Shown here: one piece after another, positions 1-6,556 of the stretch
How the letters are laid out: every line of letters starts with the position of its first letter
Numbering within the stretch: position 1 is the stretch's first letter
NCBI GenBank assembly: GCA_016462305.1
Contig: JAEMTM010000087.1
Location: 1 to 7,551, forward strand
Reading direction: 5' to 3'
DNA: 7,551 nucleotides
From: Sphingomonadaceae bacterium
GTDB lineage: Bacteria; Pseudomonadota; Alphaproteobacteria; Sphingomonadales; Sphingomonadaceae
The notes under the pieces: generated by a model
Told to the model about the DNA's origin: nothing
Databases searched by the model: none
What the model saw: only the letters and a program-made list of their open reading frames with translations
Program-made: the position numbers and the translations under genes

Positions 1-95
1 ACGGCGGGCACTCGGTTTTGACGACGCAATTCGCGGGAGGCTCCCTTGCCTGCCCCATTGCGCGTCTCTGCCGACAATGTCAGCTGATCGCTCAT
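1..95 (-). CDS. rplY: 50S ribosomal protein L25 / general stress protein Ctc, N-terminal part (cut by window edge)
   Basis: Only the first 31 codons lie inside the window; the gene continues past the left edge. The reading begins MSDQLTLSAETRNGAGKGAS and goes on with RELRRQNRVPAV. This is the typical start of L25/Ctc proteins, which carry a G-K-G-A-S-R-x-L-R-R block followed by R-V-P-A-V. L25 binds 5S rRNA in the large ribosomal subunit; the long Ctc form adds a C-terminal domain that cannot be seen here. The start is the ATG whose complement is at 93-95. GGAGAA lies about six bases before it on the minus strand (104-109 region), an excellent ribosome binding site. Its promoter probably lies in the 109-base gap before the TSUP gene. 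The identification rests on this short N-terminus only, but the match is specific. Confidence 0.88.
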   Translation of the reverse strand, partial: MSDQLTLSAETRNGAGKGASRELRRQNRVPA

Positions 96-162
96 GTTGA
101 TTCTCCAAAAAAGTTACCTTGCCGCCACGCCTCCAGGGATGACCATGCACGACAATCGCGGG

Positions 163-191
163 CCTATATGTGGGTTGCATGCGAAAAGCAA
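163..191 (-). promoter_or_regulatory. possible promoter for rplY
   Basis: Read on the minus strand, TTGCTT (186-191) is followed after 17 bases by TATAGG (163-168). The -10 matches four of six consensus bases and the -35 three of six, at ideal spacing. Transcription would start roughly 60 bases before the rplY ATG. The gap (96-204) has no other gene and no clear terminator for the TSUP gene, so read-through from that gene is also possible. This is a weak call from sequence alone. Confidence 0.28.
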
Positions 192-204
192 GCTTACAGC
201 GGAA

Positions 205-981
205 TCAGGTGAGCGCTTTATAGAGGCTGAATAGGCTGGTTGCGATAAGGACGATGCTGACCGCGAACAGCAATATGCGCGGTTGAATGCGTTTTGCGAC
301 CATTGCCCCAAAAGGCGCGGCGAGCAATCCGCCGATCAACAGGCCGCCAGTTACCACGGTAAAGGCTTCCAACCCTATTTTCAGAATGAAGGTGAGCGAC
401 ACCGCGACGGTCAGAAAGAATTCTGCCGTATTGACCGTGCCGATGGTTTTGCGCGGGTCTGCGCCTTGGATCAGCAGGTTGGACGTGACTACTGGTCCCC
501 AACCACCGCCGCCAGAGGCATCGAGAAAGCCACCTATCAGGCCAAGCGGCATGGTGACCTTGGGATCACGCGGCTTATGTTCATGTGTAAAGTCCCAAGC
601 CTTATACAAAAGGTAGAAGCCGATGAGCGTCAGATAGCCCATGACGAACGGCCGCGCTGCTTCGGTGTGGATGCTGGCCAGCACATAGGCGCCGGTGCAG
701 CCGCCGATGACGCCGGGAATCGCAATGCGGGCAAACAGCTTCCAGTCCACATTTTTGTGCAACACATGGCTGATGCCCGATGCGCCGGTGGTAAACATCT
801 CAACGAAATGGACACCAGCCGATGCGCGGGCAGGGGCGACGCCCATGACACTGACGAGCAAAGTGCTGCAAATCACGCCAAAGGCCATGCCAAGCGCACC
901 ATCGACCAATTGCGCCGCAAAGCCAACGGCGATGTAAGGCGCAACCGCCGCCCAATCGATATTGGCAATATATTCAATCAT
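205..981 (-). CDS. TSUP-family transporter (sulfite exporter TauE/SafE-like membrane protein)
   Basis: This 258-residue integral membrane protein has the usual length and make-up of the TSUP family (PF01925): two related halves of hydrophobic helices. Each half starts with a signature: D27-G-A-L-G-M-A-F-G in the first, and G151-F-L-D-A-S-G-G-G-G-W-G-P in the second. Roughly seven to eight membrane segments can be drawn, the last near residues 235-254. Characterised relatives move sulfite, sulfoacetate, thiosulfate or related small sulfur or organic anions across the inner membrane, mostly outward; the substrate here cannot be read. The ATG start is chosen because the first helix follows directly, although the ribosome binding site is weak (GAG about ten bases upstream). 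The Rrf2 regulator gene lies 135 bases upstream on the same strand, so co-transcription and control by that regulator are plausible but unproven. The family call is firm; the substrate is open. Confidence 0.9.
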   Translation of the reverse strand: MIEYIANIDWAAVAPYIAVGFAAQLVDGALGMAFGVICSTLLVSVMGVAPARASAGVHFVEMFTTGASGISHVLHKNVDWKLFARIAIPGVIGGCTGAYVLASIHTEAARPFVMGYLTLIGFYLLYKAWDFTHEHKPRDPKVTMPLGLIGGFLDASGGGGWGPVVTSNLLIQGADPRKTIGTVNTAEFFLTVAVSLTFILKIGLEAFTVVTGGLLIGGLLAAPFGAMVAKRIQPRILLFAVSIVLIATSLFSLYKALT

Positions 982-1092
982 CCAAATCTCGCACTGACAG
1001 GGGCAACGAAATATAAGGCATAATGCGAACTTACGCGATTAGCCATAGCCATGCACATTAGTATTTTATTCGCAGCCCCAAAGAAGCGGTTT

Positions 1093-1116
1093 AGCGCCAG
1101 CCGGATTATGGGCGCT
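1093..1116. repeat. short inverted repeat just after the Rrf2 stop codon
   Basis: AGCGCC (1093-1098) and GGCGCT (1111-1116) form a perfect six-base-pair inverted repeat with a 12-base loop, directly adjoining the regulator's stop codon at 1117-1119. No run of T follows on the minus strand, so it is not a convincing intrinsic terminator; it may pause polymerase or protect the mRNA 3' end. The rest of the 135-base gap (982-1116) shows no gene and no promoter I would defend for the TSUP gene. Confidence 0.35.
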
Positions 1117-1554
1117 TTATTCCGCCGCCTGTAGGTAAATGTCGGCGTCCACGACATCGGTTAGATTGATGCCGTCGAGCAGATTGGCCGTCTTGTCGCG
1201 CACCTGAAGCATCAACGCACGGGTGCGGCAATGTTCTTCCTCCACGCAATTTTTGCACGTTTCGTGCGCATAGCGGCTGGCACAGGGAACCAATGCCAAT
1301 GAACCACGCATGATGCGGATGAGGTCGCCGTAACTGATGTCAATGGGTGAAACGCCCAGCCAGTAACCACCGTCCTTGCCACGTTGCGACGCCACCAAGC
1401 CGGAACGCGATAGTTCGGACAATATGACGGTCAGAAATTTAGGCGGAATTTTTTGCGCTTCGGCAATATCGGCAAGCTGCACCGGGCCTTTGCCATAATG
1501 GTCGGCAAGATGCTGCATGGCGCGGATGGCGTAGCGGGTTTTTTGAGACAGCAT
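1117..1554 (-). CDS. Rrf2-family transcriptional regulator with putative Fe-S cysteines
   Basis: This 145-residue protein begins MLSQKTRYAIRAMQHLA, a classic Rrf2 N-terminus. The winged helix-turn-helix spans about residues 1-66: recognition helix around P38-S49 (PPKFLTVILSEL), wing R58-G-K-D-G-G-Y-W-L. Cysteines at 91, 100, 103 and 109 (C-x8-C-x2-C-x5-C) sit where IscR, NsrR and RirA bind an Fe-S cluster; one could be a spare, since three usually serve. Such proteins sense iron, Fe-S status, nitric oxide, redox or cysteine supply; which applies here is unknown. The reading frame stays open 17 codons further (to 1605), but this ATG is chosen because AAAGGA lies five to six bases before it and the Rrf2 domain starts exactly there. 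It is transcribed away from the TonB receptor across a shared 188-base spacer and may control both that pair and the TSUP gene downstream. That regulatory link is inferred. Confidence 0.9.
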   Translation of the reverse strand: MLSQKTRYAIRAMQHLADHYGKGPVQLADIAEAQKIPPKFLTVILSELSRSGLVASQRGKDGGYWLGVSPIDISYGDLIRIMRGSLALVPCASRYAHETCKNCVEEEHCRTRALMLQVRDKTANLLDGINLTDVVDADIYLQAAE

Positions 1555-1559
1555 AGTTT

Positions 1560-1579
1560 TCCTTTGCGCCTCACGGCGC
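1560..1579 (-). promoter_or_regulatory. Rrf2 leader: ribosome binding site with GNRA-type hairpin before it
   Basis: On the minus strand AAGGA (1560-1564) precedes the ATG at 1554 by five bases and fixes that start over the longer open frame. Directly upstream, GCGCC-GTGA-GGCGC (1566-1579) forms a five-base-pair GC hairpin closed by a GTGA loop, which fits the stable GNRA tetraloop class. It ends one base from the A-rich start of the binding site. It could stabilise the mRNA 5' end or tune translation. The ribosome binding site is well supported; a hairpin function is inference. Confidence 0.5.
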
Positions 1580-1598
1580 CAATTTTCAACCCGCCAAG

Positions 1599-1627
1599 TT
1601 GACAAGGCGTTAATTAAGACGGAATCT
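1599..1627 (+). promoter_or_regulatory. possible promoter toward the TonB receptor gene
   Basis: TTGACA at 1599-1604 is an exact -35 consensus. At 17-base spacing the -10 position is GAATCT (1622-1627), a poor match to TATAAT, so the call depends almost wholly on the -35. If used, the -10 falls inside the dyad at 1622-1638, the classical layout for a repressor blocking polymerase. The leader would be about 110 bases. A second T/A-rich element (GATTATAAG near 1698-1706) lacks a spaced -35. Confidence 0.27.
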
Positions 1628-1638
1628 GATTCAGTTTC
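1622..1638. promoter_or_regulatory. 17-bp dyad, candidate operator in the divergent spacer
   Basis: GAATCTGATTCAGTTTC is an inverted repeat centred on T1630: GAAtCTGA and TCAGtTTC pair at seven of eight positions, with the fifth position out from the centre (1625/1635) the only mismatch. It lies between the divergent Rrf2 and TonB receptor genes, 68 bases before the regulator's start codon and 104 before the receptor's. Size and symmetry suit a dimeric regulator, and the adjacent Rrf2 protein is the natural candidate, though the sequence does not resemble the IscR sites I know closely enough to name it. Confidence 0.4.
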
Positions 1639-1742
1639 TTTGGTGCATAAGTCGCAAAGACAGTTGCATTGCCCGATGGGCCGGAATAGCGTGCGGTGAT
1701 TATAAGGCTCGGGAGCGCGCCGGAACGAGGAAGGGGATTTTT

Positions 1743-4700
1743 ATGAAAACTTCAAAAACGGCGATATTGTTGTTGGCCAGTTGCCTAACCGCGCCAGCCT
1801 TTGCGCAAGATGCGTCGCCGCCTGTTGCTGCCGAAACGGCTGAGGATGAAAGTGCCGCGATCATCGTGACCGGATCGCGGATTAAGCAGGACCCGACGAA
1901 GAGCGCCTTGCCGTTGCAGGTCATTACAATGGATGACCTCACGCGTGAAGGGATTAACAGCCCGGAACAGCTTATCTCGTTTCTGTCCACCAACGGCAAT
2001 GGTGCGGACAATCTGGCGTCGAATGCCGACGTGACTTCCGGCGCGCAGCGCGGCACCAACGGTTTGTCGGCGGCCAATTTGCGCAGTCAGGGCCCCGCCG
2101 CGACGCTTGTGCTGCTCAATGGACGCCGTGTGGCAGCGCACGGCCTGACGGGCTCTGCCGTCGATGTGAACCAAATTCCTATTGCCGCACTTGAGCGGGT
2201 CGAAATCTTGAAGGATGGCGCATCGGCCATTTACGGAACCGATGCAATCGGCGGCGTTATCAACTTCATTACCAAAACCAATTTTCAGGGCCTTGCGCTT
2301 AACGCTTTCACGGACATGACCGAAGCGGGCGGTGGCAATATTTACCGTTTATCGGCGACTGGTGGCTATGGCGACTTGGACGAAGATGGCTTCAACATCA
2401 TGGGTGCAGTCAGCCGCAGCATCAGCCGGTCGCTGAACGGTTCGGAGCGCAGCTTCGTCAATGGCAATCAGCCCAATCGCGGATTGTCGGTCGATACACG
2501 CGGAACCCCAATCGCGACCGTATTTCCAACCGCCGCGAATAGCTTGTTCGCGCCAACAGGGTCATTGTTGAGCGGCGTTACCTTGCTTGAGGCTGGCGCG
2601 ACTGTTCCAGCCACTGGCGGCATCAACATTCTTGACCTTCCCGGCGGTGCAGGTTGCACGTCCATGGACGGCGGTATGGCGTATGACGAACAATTATGGG
2701 CCGTCGCTTCTGCACGTTTTGCCTGTGCTTGGGACACTGGCCGCGCCGCCGTTTTGCAACAGCCATTGAACACGCTGACTTATTATGGTCGCGCGACTGT
2801 AAAGACGGGCGACCATCAATTTTACGCAGAAATAACAGGGTCTGACGCCGATTCATCCAAGCGTTTTTCCAACAACCAATATTCGGGCAATAACTCGACA
2901 TTGCCCTTATATTATCCGTTAAATCCGACGACGGCAGGCACGTATAACGATGTTTACAACAAGCTCGTCGCCGTTTTCCCGCAAATCGCTGCTAATTATG
3001 GCAAGCCAATTTCCTACCGCTGGCGGTGTTCGGCATGCGGCGTACGTGAATATGAAACCAACACCAAAACATTGCGTTTTGGCCTGGGTGCCGAAGGTCC
3101 ATTGTGGGATGGCTGGGACTATCGTGCAGGCGGATCTTACGCGCGCAGTGAATCCTCTTCTCTGTTAGGCACTGGCTATCATTATCGTGGCACCTTCGCT
3201 TCTGCTGCGGCTGCAACTGCGTCGGGTGTTCCCGGTGCCGTGTCGGGCGGTATTGATCCGCGTGCGCCAACTGCCCCTGGCGCAACGCGTCCCGGTATCG
3301 TCGGCCTGTTGAACAGCGGCATTCTCAATCCGTTTTCACTTACACAATCGGCAGCTGCGCTGGCGGGATTGGATGCCATTTCAGCCGAAGGTGTAACGCT
3401 CTACGGCGGCAAATATGAAGTTACGCAGTTTGACGGGTCGATTTCCGGGTCGTTGTTCGATCTTCCCGGCGGAACAGTTCAGGTTGCGCTCGGTGTCGAC
3501 TATCGCCGCGAAACCTATGGCTTCAATGGGTCGCCAGCGGCGGTTACCGGAACGCCGGATATCTTCAACGTGGCATTTGATAACACCAATGCACTGACGC
3601 CTCAGAACCGGACGGTGAAGGCGGCTTATGCCGAAGTGTTGGTTCCAGTGTTCGATGCCTTCGAAGTGACAGGCGCCGTGCGTCTTGATGACTATAGCGG
3701 CTTTGGCACGACAATTAATCCGAAGGTGTCGGCCAAATTCAGTCCTTTTGACTGGTTGATGTTCCGTGGTTCCTACAATACCGGCTTCCGCGTCCCTGCA
3801 TTCAACCAGATTTTCAACGGCGTGACCCAGTCGCCCAACCCGGGCAACACTTTGGTTGATCCAACAACTTGTGCGACCGGAACCGTCAGCTTGCTGCCCG
3901 GATGCACGGCGATTACGCCCGAGACCCTGTCTGGCGGCAACGTGAACCTTGGACCTGAAACGTCGAAGCAACATAGCATCGGTGTTGTTGTGCAACCATC
4001 CAGCCGGTTCAGCGCGTCACTTGATTACTGGTCGATCGCGGTTGATGATACCATCGGCGCTCTGACATTGCGTCAGTTGCTCGACAATATCAGCTTCTTC
4101 CCCGATCGCGTGACCCGCACCAACAATATCATCACCTTGATCGACTTGCGCGCCGACAATATCGGTTCGCGCCGGACCGAAGGTCTTGAGGTGGCGTTGC
4201 GCGGCGGGTTTGATGCCTTTGGCGGTGTCCTCAATGCCGGCTTGGATGGAACCTATCTGCTGAAAAAGCGTGAGAAGTTTCTTCCATCTGCACCGTTTGG
4301 ACCAAGCTTGATTGGCCGGTTCTCCTTTGCGGGTGATTTGGGTCTGAAGTGGAAGCACAGCGCATTTGTGAGCTTCACCAAGGATGATTTCACGTTCAAC
4401 TTCTCGCAAATCTATCGGGACGGCTATGCGAACCAAGCGCTGCCTGGCATCGCCAGTGGATCAGTTGTCCGTCCGGATTTCAACCCGAAGGTGAAGGCGT
4501 ATATGACCTACAACACATCGGTAAGTGTGGATGTGTTGGATCAACTCCGTTTGACCGCCGGTGTGCGTAACCTGTTCGACACAGATCCGCCATTTGCGAT
4601 TACCTATGACAGCAACACCGGTGCGGGTTCAAGCTGGGAACCACGCGTGGCTGACCCACGTGGGCGGTCGTTCACGTTGTCGGTGGAAGCGAAGTTCTAA
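1743..4700 (+). CDS. TonB-dependent outer-membrane receptor
   Basis: This 985-residue protein has a signal peptide (1-21, cleavage likely AFA|QD), then a TonB-box-like stretch A39-I-I-V-T-G-S-R. The plug domain (about 47-180) carries the hallmark motifs N112-L-R-S-Q-G, L-V-L-L-N-G-R-R-V (122-130) and ERVEILKDGASAIYGTDAIG (151-170). A 22-strand barrel should fill the rest and ends in phenylalanine (S-V-E-A-K-F), the outer-membrane insertion signal. Such receptors use proton-motive force through TonB-ExbBD to pull siderophores, vitamins, sugars or peptides into the periplasm; the ligand cannot be read here. Three cysteine pairs (305/328, 429/432, 710/721) probably form disulfides in surface loops; the C429-S-A-C432 pair is unusually tight. 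GAGGAAGGGG six bases upstream is a strong ribosome binding site. The S66 peptidase gene follows after 18 bases, implying an operon. The divergent Rrf2 regulator shares its upstream region. Confidence 0.95.
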   Translation: MKTSKTAILLLASCLTAPAFAQDASPPVAAETAEDESAAIIVTGSRIKQDPTKSALPLQVITMDDLTREGINSPEQLISFLSTNGNGADNLASNADVTSGAQRGTNGLSAANLRSQGPAATLVLLNGRRVAAHGLTGSAVDVNQIPIAALERVEILKDGASAIYGTDAIGGVINFITKTNFQGLALNAFTDMTEAGGGNIYRLSATGGYGDLDEDGFNIMGAVSRSISRSLNGSERSFVNGNQPNRGLSVDTRGTPIATVFPTAANSLFAPTGSLLSGVTLLEAGATVPATGGINILDLPGGAGCTSMDGGMAYDEQLWAVASARFACAWDTGRAAVLQQPLNTLTYYGRATVKTGDHQFYAEITGSDADSSKRFSNNQYSGNNSTLPLYYPLNPTTAGTYNDVYNKLVAVFPQIAANYGKPISYRWRCSACGVREYETNTKTLRFGLGAEGPLWDGWDYRAGGSYARSESSSLLGTGYHYRGTFASAAAATASGVPGAVSGGIDPRAPTAPGATRPGIVGLLNSGILNPFSLTQSAAALAGLDAISAEGVTLYGGKYEVTQFDGSISGSLFDLPGGTVQVALGVDYRRETYGFNGSPAAVTGTPDIFNVAFDNTNALTPQNRTVKAAYAEVLVPVFDAFEVTGAVRLDDYSGFGTTINPKVSAKFSPFDWLMFRGSYNTGFRVPAFNQIFNGVTQSPNPGNTLVDPTTCATGTVSLLPGCTAITPETLSGGNVNLGPETSKQHSIGVVVQPSSRFSASLDYWSIAVDDTIGALTLRQLLDNISFFPDRVTRTNNIITLIDLRADNIGSRRTEGLEVALRGGFDAFGGVLNAGLDGTYLLKKREKFLPSAPFGPSLIGRFSFAGDLGLKWKHSAFVSFTKDDFTFNFSQIYRDGYANQALPGIASGSVVRPDFNPKVKAYMTYNTSVSVDVLDQLRLTAGVRNLFDTDPPFAITYDSNTGAGSSWEPRVADPRGRSFTLSVEAKF

Positions 4701-4718
4701 GCTAAGGGATCGCCGGGT

Positions 4719-5768
4719 ATGGATAGGAATGCAACTCGGCGTCAGATTATGGCGGGGCTGGCGGTTATGCTGTCGGCCCCGCCGCTTTTGGCTGCTTCGC
4801 CTGAGGCAAAAGGCGCACGCAAGCCTTCGCGCTTGCGTATCGGCGATACGGTCGGCCTGATTGAGCCAGCGTCCGCCAGCGATGAACCATTTCAGATTCA
4901 GTTGGTCGAAGAAGCGATTGTCGCGATGGGCCTAAAGCCCAAACGTGCCGCCCATTTGCTGGACCGCTATGGCTATCTGGCTGGCCAAGACAAGGACCGT
5001 GCATCGGACATCAACGCAATGTTCGCCGACAAGGATGTGAAGGCCATTTTTGCCGTGCGTGGCGGGTGGGGCAGCGCGCGGCTTTTGCCGTTTCTGGACT
5101 GGAACATCATTCGCGCCAATCCCAAATTATTGACGGGTTTCAGCGACATCACGGCCTTGCATATGGCGATTGCGGCAAAGGGCGGATTTGTGACCTTGCA
5201 TGGCCCGAACGCGGGCAGCGCATGGGGCAAGGCGTCTTGGGACATTTATCGCGAAATCGCGTTTGAGGCAGGGACGCCGTTGTTTACCAACCCTGTTGGC
5301 GACGAAGACCGGATGGCGCAACGCCGATGGCGCACGCGGGTGTTGGGCACGGGCAAGGGTAAGGCGCAAGGCAAGTTGCTTGGCGGAAACCTGACGGTGC
5401 TGACCGCGCTTGTCGGCACGCCCTATCTGCCCAGTTTCGACGGCGCTATCCTGTTCCTCGAAGATGTGGATGAGGCGGAGTATCGCATTGACCGCATGTT
5501 GACGCAATTGGGGCAAGCGGGCGTATTGAACAACCTGAAGGGCGTCGTGTTTGGGCAGTGCACAGACTGCGTGAACAAGGGGAACAGCTATGGCGCATTT
5601 ACGTTGAATGACGTGCTGACGCAGCATCTGGGCGGCTTGGGCATCCCGGCCTATCAAGGCGCCTTTTTCGGGCATATCACCGACCAGTTTACGTTGCCCG
5701 TGGGCGGCATGGCGGAAATCGATGCCGACGCCGGAACGTTGCGTTTGTTGGAGCCTGTTGTCGTTTAA
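4719..5768 (+). CDS. exported S66-family peptidase (LD-carboxypeptidase / MccF-like)
   Basis: This 349-residue protein matches peptidase family S66 across its length. The catalytic triad is visible: nucleophile S142 in G140-F-S-D-I-T, E248 in F-L-E-D-V-D-E, and H319 in F-G-H-I-T-D-Q-F. R114-G-G-W-G-S-A-R and E254-Y-R-I-D-R-M-L are further family blocks. LdcA members remove terminal D-alanine from murein tetrapeptides during recycling; MccF members destroy microcin C by cleaving its peptide-nucleotide bond. Which applies is not decidable here. The N-terminus T6-R-R-Q-I-M-A-G-L-A followed by a hydrophobic run and L-A-A-S looks like a Tat signal peptide, cleaved near residue 25-26. That places the enzyme in the periplasm, unlike cytoplasmic E. 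coli LdcA. AAGGG (4704-4708) sits ten bases before the ATG. The start lies 18 bases after the receptor's stop, so the two are probably co-transcribed, linking uptake to cleavage. Confidence 0.92.
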   Translation: MDRNATRRQIMAGLAVMLSAPPLLAASPEAKGARKPSRLRIGDTVGLIEPASASDEPFQIQLVEEAIVAMGLKPKRAAHLLDRYGYLAGQDKDRASDINAMFADKDVKAIFAVRGGWGSARLLPFLDWNIIRANPKLLTGFSDITALHMAIAAKGGFVTLHGPNAGSAWGKASWDIYREIAFEAGTPLFTNPVGDEDRMAQRRWRTRVLGTGKGKAQGKLLGGNLTVLTALVGTPYLPSFDGAILFLEDVDEAEYRIDRMLTQLGQAGVLNNLKGVVFGQCTDCVNKGNSYGAFTLNDVLTQHLGGLGIPAYQGAFFGHITDQFTLPVGGMAEIDADAGTLRLLEPVVV

Positions 5769-5776
5769 TTCACGAC
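5760..5776. other. overlapping convergent stop codons inside a small dyad
   Basis: The S66 stop TAA (5766-5768) and the CPBP stop (complement of 5765-5767) share the self-complementary TTAA, so the two genes overlap tail to tail by four bases. GTCGT (5760-5764) and ACGAC (5772-5776) flank it as a five-base-pair inverted repeat with a seven-base loop. No longer stem or T run is present on either side, so I see no strong terminator between these convergent genes. Confidence 0.6.
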
Positions 5777-6487
5777 CTGGTTCATCACCAATGCAAAGAC
5801 ATTATTGGCCATGTGCAGGATGATGTTGGTGCGTAATGATCCGGTGCGGTGATACAGATAGCCAAAGGCAATGCTGAGCGACATGAGGGCGGGGATCGCA
5901 TATAGTTGCAAATGCACCAATGCGAATAGCAATGACGACAAAAGAATCGCGCCCCAAACGGGCACATATTTCGCCAGCGCATTTTGTAACAACCCGCGAA
6001 ACAGCAGTTCCTCCACGATAGGCGCGGCAATCGTCATGGCAAAGAACATGACCGCCATGTTTAGCGGCGTCGGCGGTATGCCAGCCAGCATTTTCGCCAT
6101 ATTGTCTTGCATCCCGACGCCTGGAATAACGTAGGTTGCGTATACAAAATTGAACGCCATGGCGGCGATGACCAATGATATGGCAAGCCCTGTTGCCTTG
6201 TGCAGCGGCATCCTGCCAAAATCATAAAGGCCCAATGCCTCCATCCGCCCGTCTTTGCGCAGATAGAGCCACAGCAGCATCAGTTGAACCACGGCGGATG
6301 CCATTAATCCAGAGATGATCGACATCGGCGCTGGCGTGGCCAAGTCGGCTTGCGTTGCGGCGATGATGATGGCTGTGCACACCCCTTGCAGGGCGAAATA
6401 GGATAGGGTGAAACCAATGCTGAGTAGCAGGCCGGGATAAAAGGATCGCGCGGATATTACGGTAGGGGCAGGTTCGCCAAGTTGCAT
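5765..6487 (-). CDS. CPBP-family intramembrane metalloprotease (CAAX protease / Abi family)
   Basis: This is a multi-helix membrane protein of 240 residues from the ATG. It shows the three CPBP (PF02517) motifs in order: E159-E-L-L-F-R164, F188-A-L-V-H192 and H225-M-A-N-N229. The glutamates and histidines are the expected active site of the Rce1-like fold. Hydrophobic segments include about 17-43, 57-76, 100-118, 143-157 and 177-193. Relatives cleave prenylated proteins in eukaryotes; in bacteria they are tied to bacteriocin maturation, self-immunity or unknown membrane proteolysis. The substrate here is unknown. The frame extends eight codons to a TTG at 6511, but that TTG lies in the T run after a terminator-like hairpin and lacks a ribosome binding site. 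The ATG at 6487 has GGGAAG close before it and is preferred, though spacing is short. Transcription must come from read-through or from a promoter near 6557. Confidence 0.88.
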   Translation of the reverse strand: MQLGEPAPTVISARSFYPGLLLSIGFTLSYFALQGVCTAIIIAATQADLATPAPMSIISGLMASAVVQLMLLWLYLRKDGRMEALGLYDFGRMPLHKATGLAISLVIAAMAFNFVYATYVIPGVGMQDNMAKMLAGIPPTPLNMAVMFFAMTIAAPIVEELLFRGLLQNALAKYVPVWGAILLSSLLFALVHLQLYAIPALMSLSIAFGYLYHRTGSLRTNIILHMANNVFALVMNQVVN

Positions 6488-6509
6488 GTCTTCCCAATCT
6501 ATCCTGCGC

Positions 6510-6544
6510 AAAAGTGAAGGCCGGGCGTTCGTGGCCCGACCTTC
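6510..6544 (-). terminator. probable intrinsic terminator of the GumN/TraB gene
   Basis: Read on the minus strand, GAAGGTCGGGC and GCCCGGCCTTC (arms 6534-6544 and 6516-6526) form an 11-base-pair stem around a seven-base loop. TTTT follows at 6510-6513 after two bases. The one non-Watson-Crick pair is T-G, an allowed wobble in minus-strand RNA; on plus-strand RNA the same position is a C-A mismatch. This supports a minus-strand role, closing the gene that ends at 6578. The T run is short, so termination may be partial. Confidence 0.62.
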
Positions 6545-6556
6545 CCCTGTTTACAC

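Noticed and set aside
18..212. Small plus-strand open frame at the left edge
   Set aside because: It overlaps the clear L25 N-terminus on the other strand and the rplY upstream region, and its product has no protein-like pattern.
283..1023. 246-codon plus-strand open frame opposite the TSUP gene
   Set aside because: It is antisense to a clear membrane protein, its product is rich in charged and low-complexity residues with no family motif, and it lacks a good ribosome binding site.
1555..1605. 17-codon longer start for the Rrf2 regulator
   Set aside because: The extension is charged and unlike Rrf2 N-termini, contains the leader hairpin and ribosome binding site, and the internal ATG at 1554 fits the family start exactly.
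1773..1784. Lipobox-like L-A-S-C (residues 11-14) in the receptor signal peptide
   Set aside because: It matches a lipoprotein cleavage pattern, but TonB-dependent receptors are rarely lipoproteins and the A-F-A|Q-D site just downstream is a standard Sec cleavage site.
3381..3995. 204-codon minus-strand open frame inside the receptor gene
   Set aside because: It is an antisense shadow of the receptor's coding frame; the translation shows no recognisable domain and is rich in R, H and Q as shadows usually are.
5127..5675. 182-codon minus-strand open frame inside the S66 gene
   Set aside because: It lies opposite the catalytic part of S66, has no domain and no ribosome binding site; a shadow.
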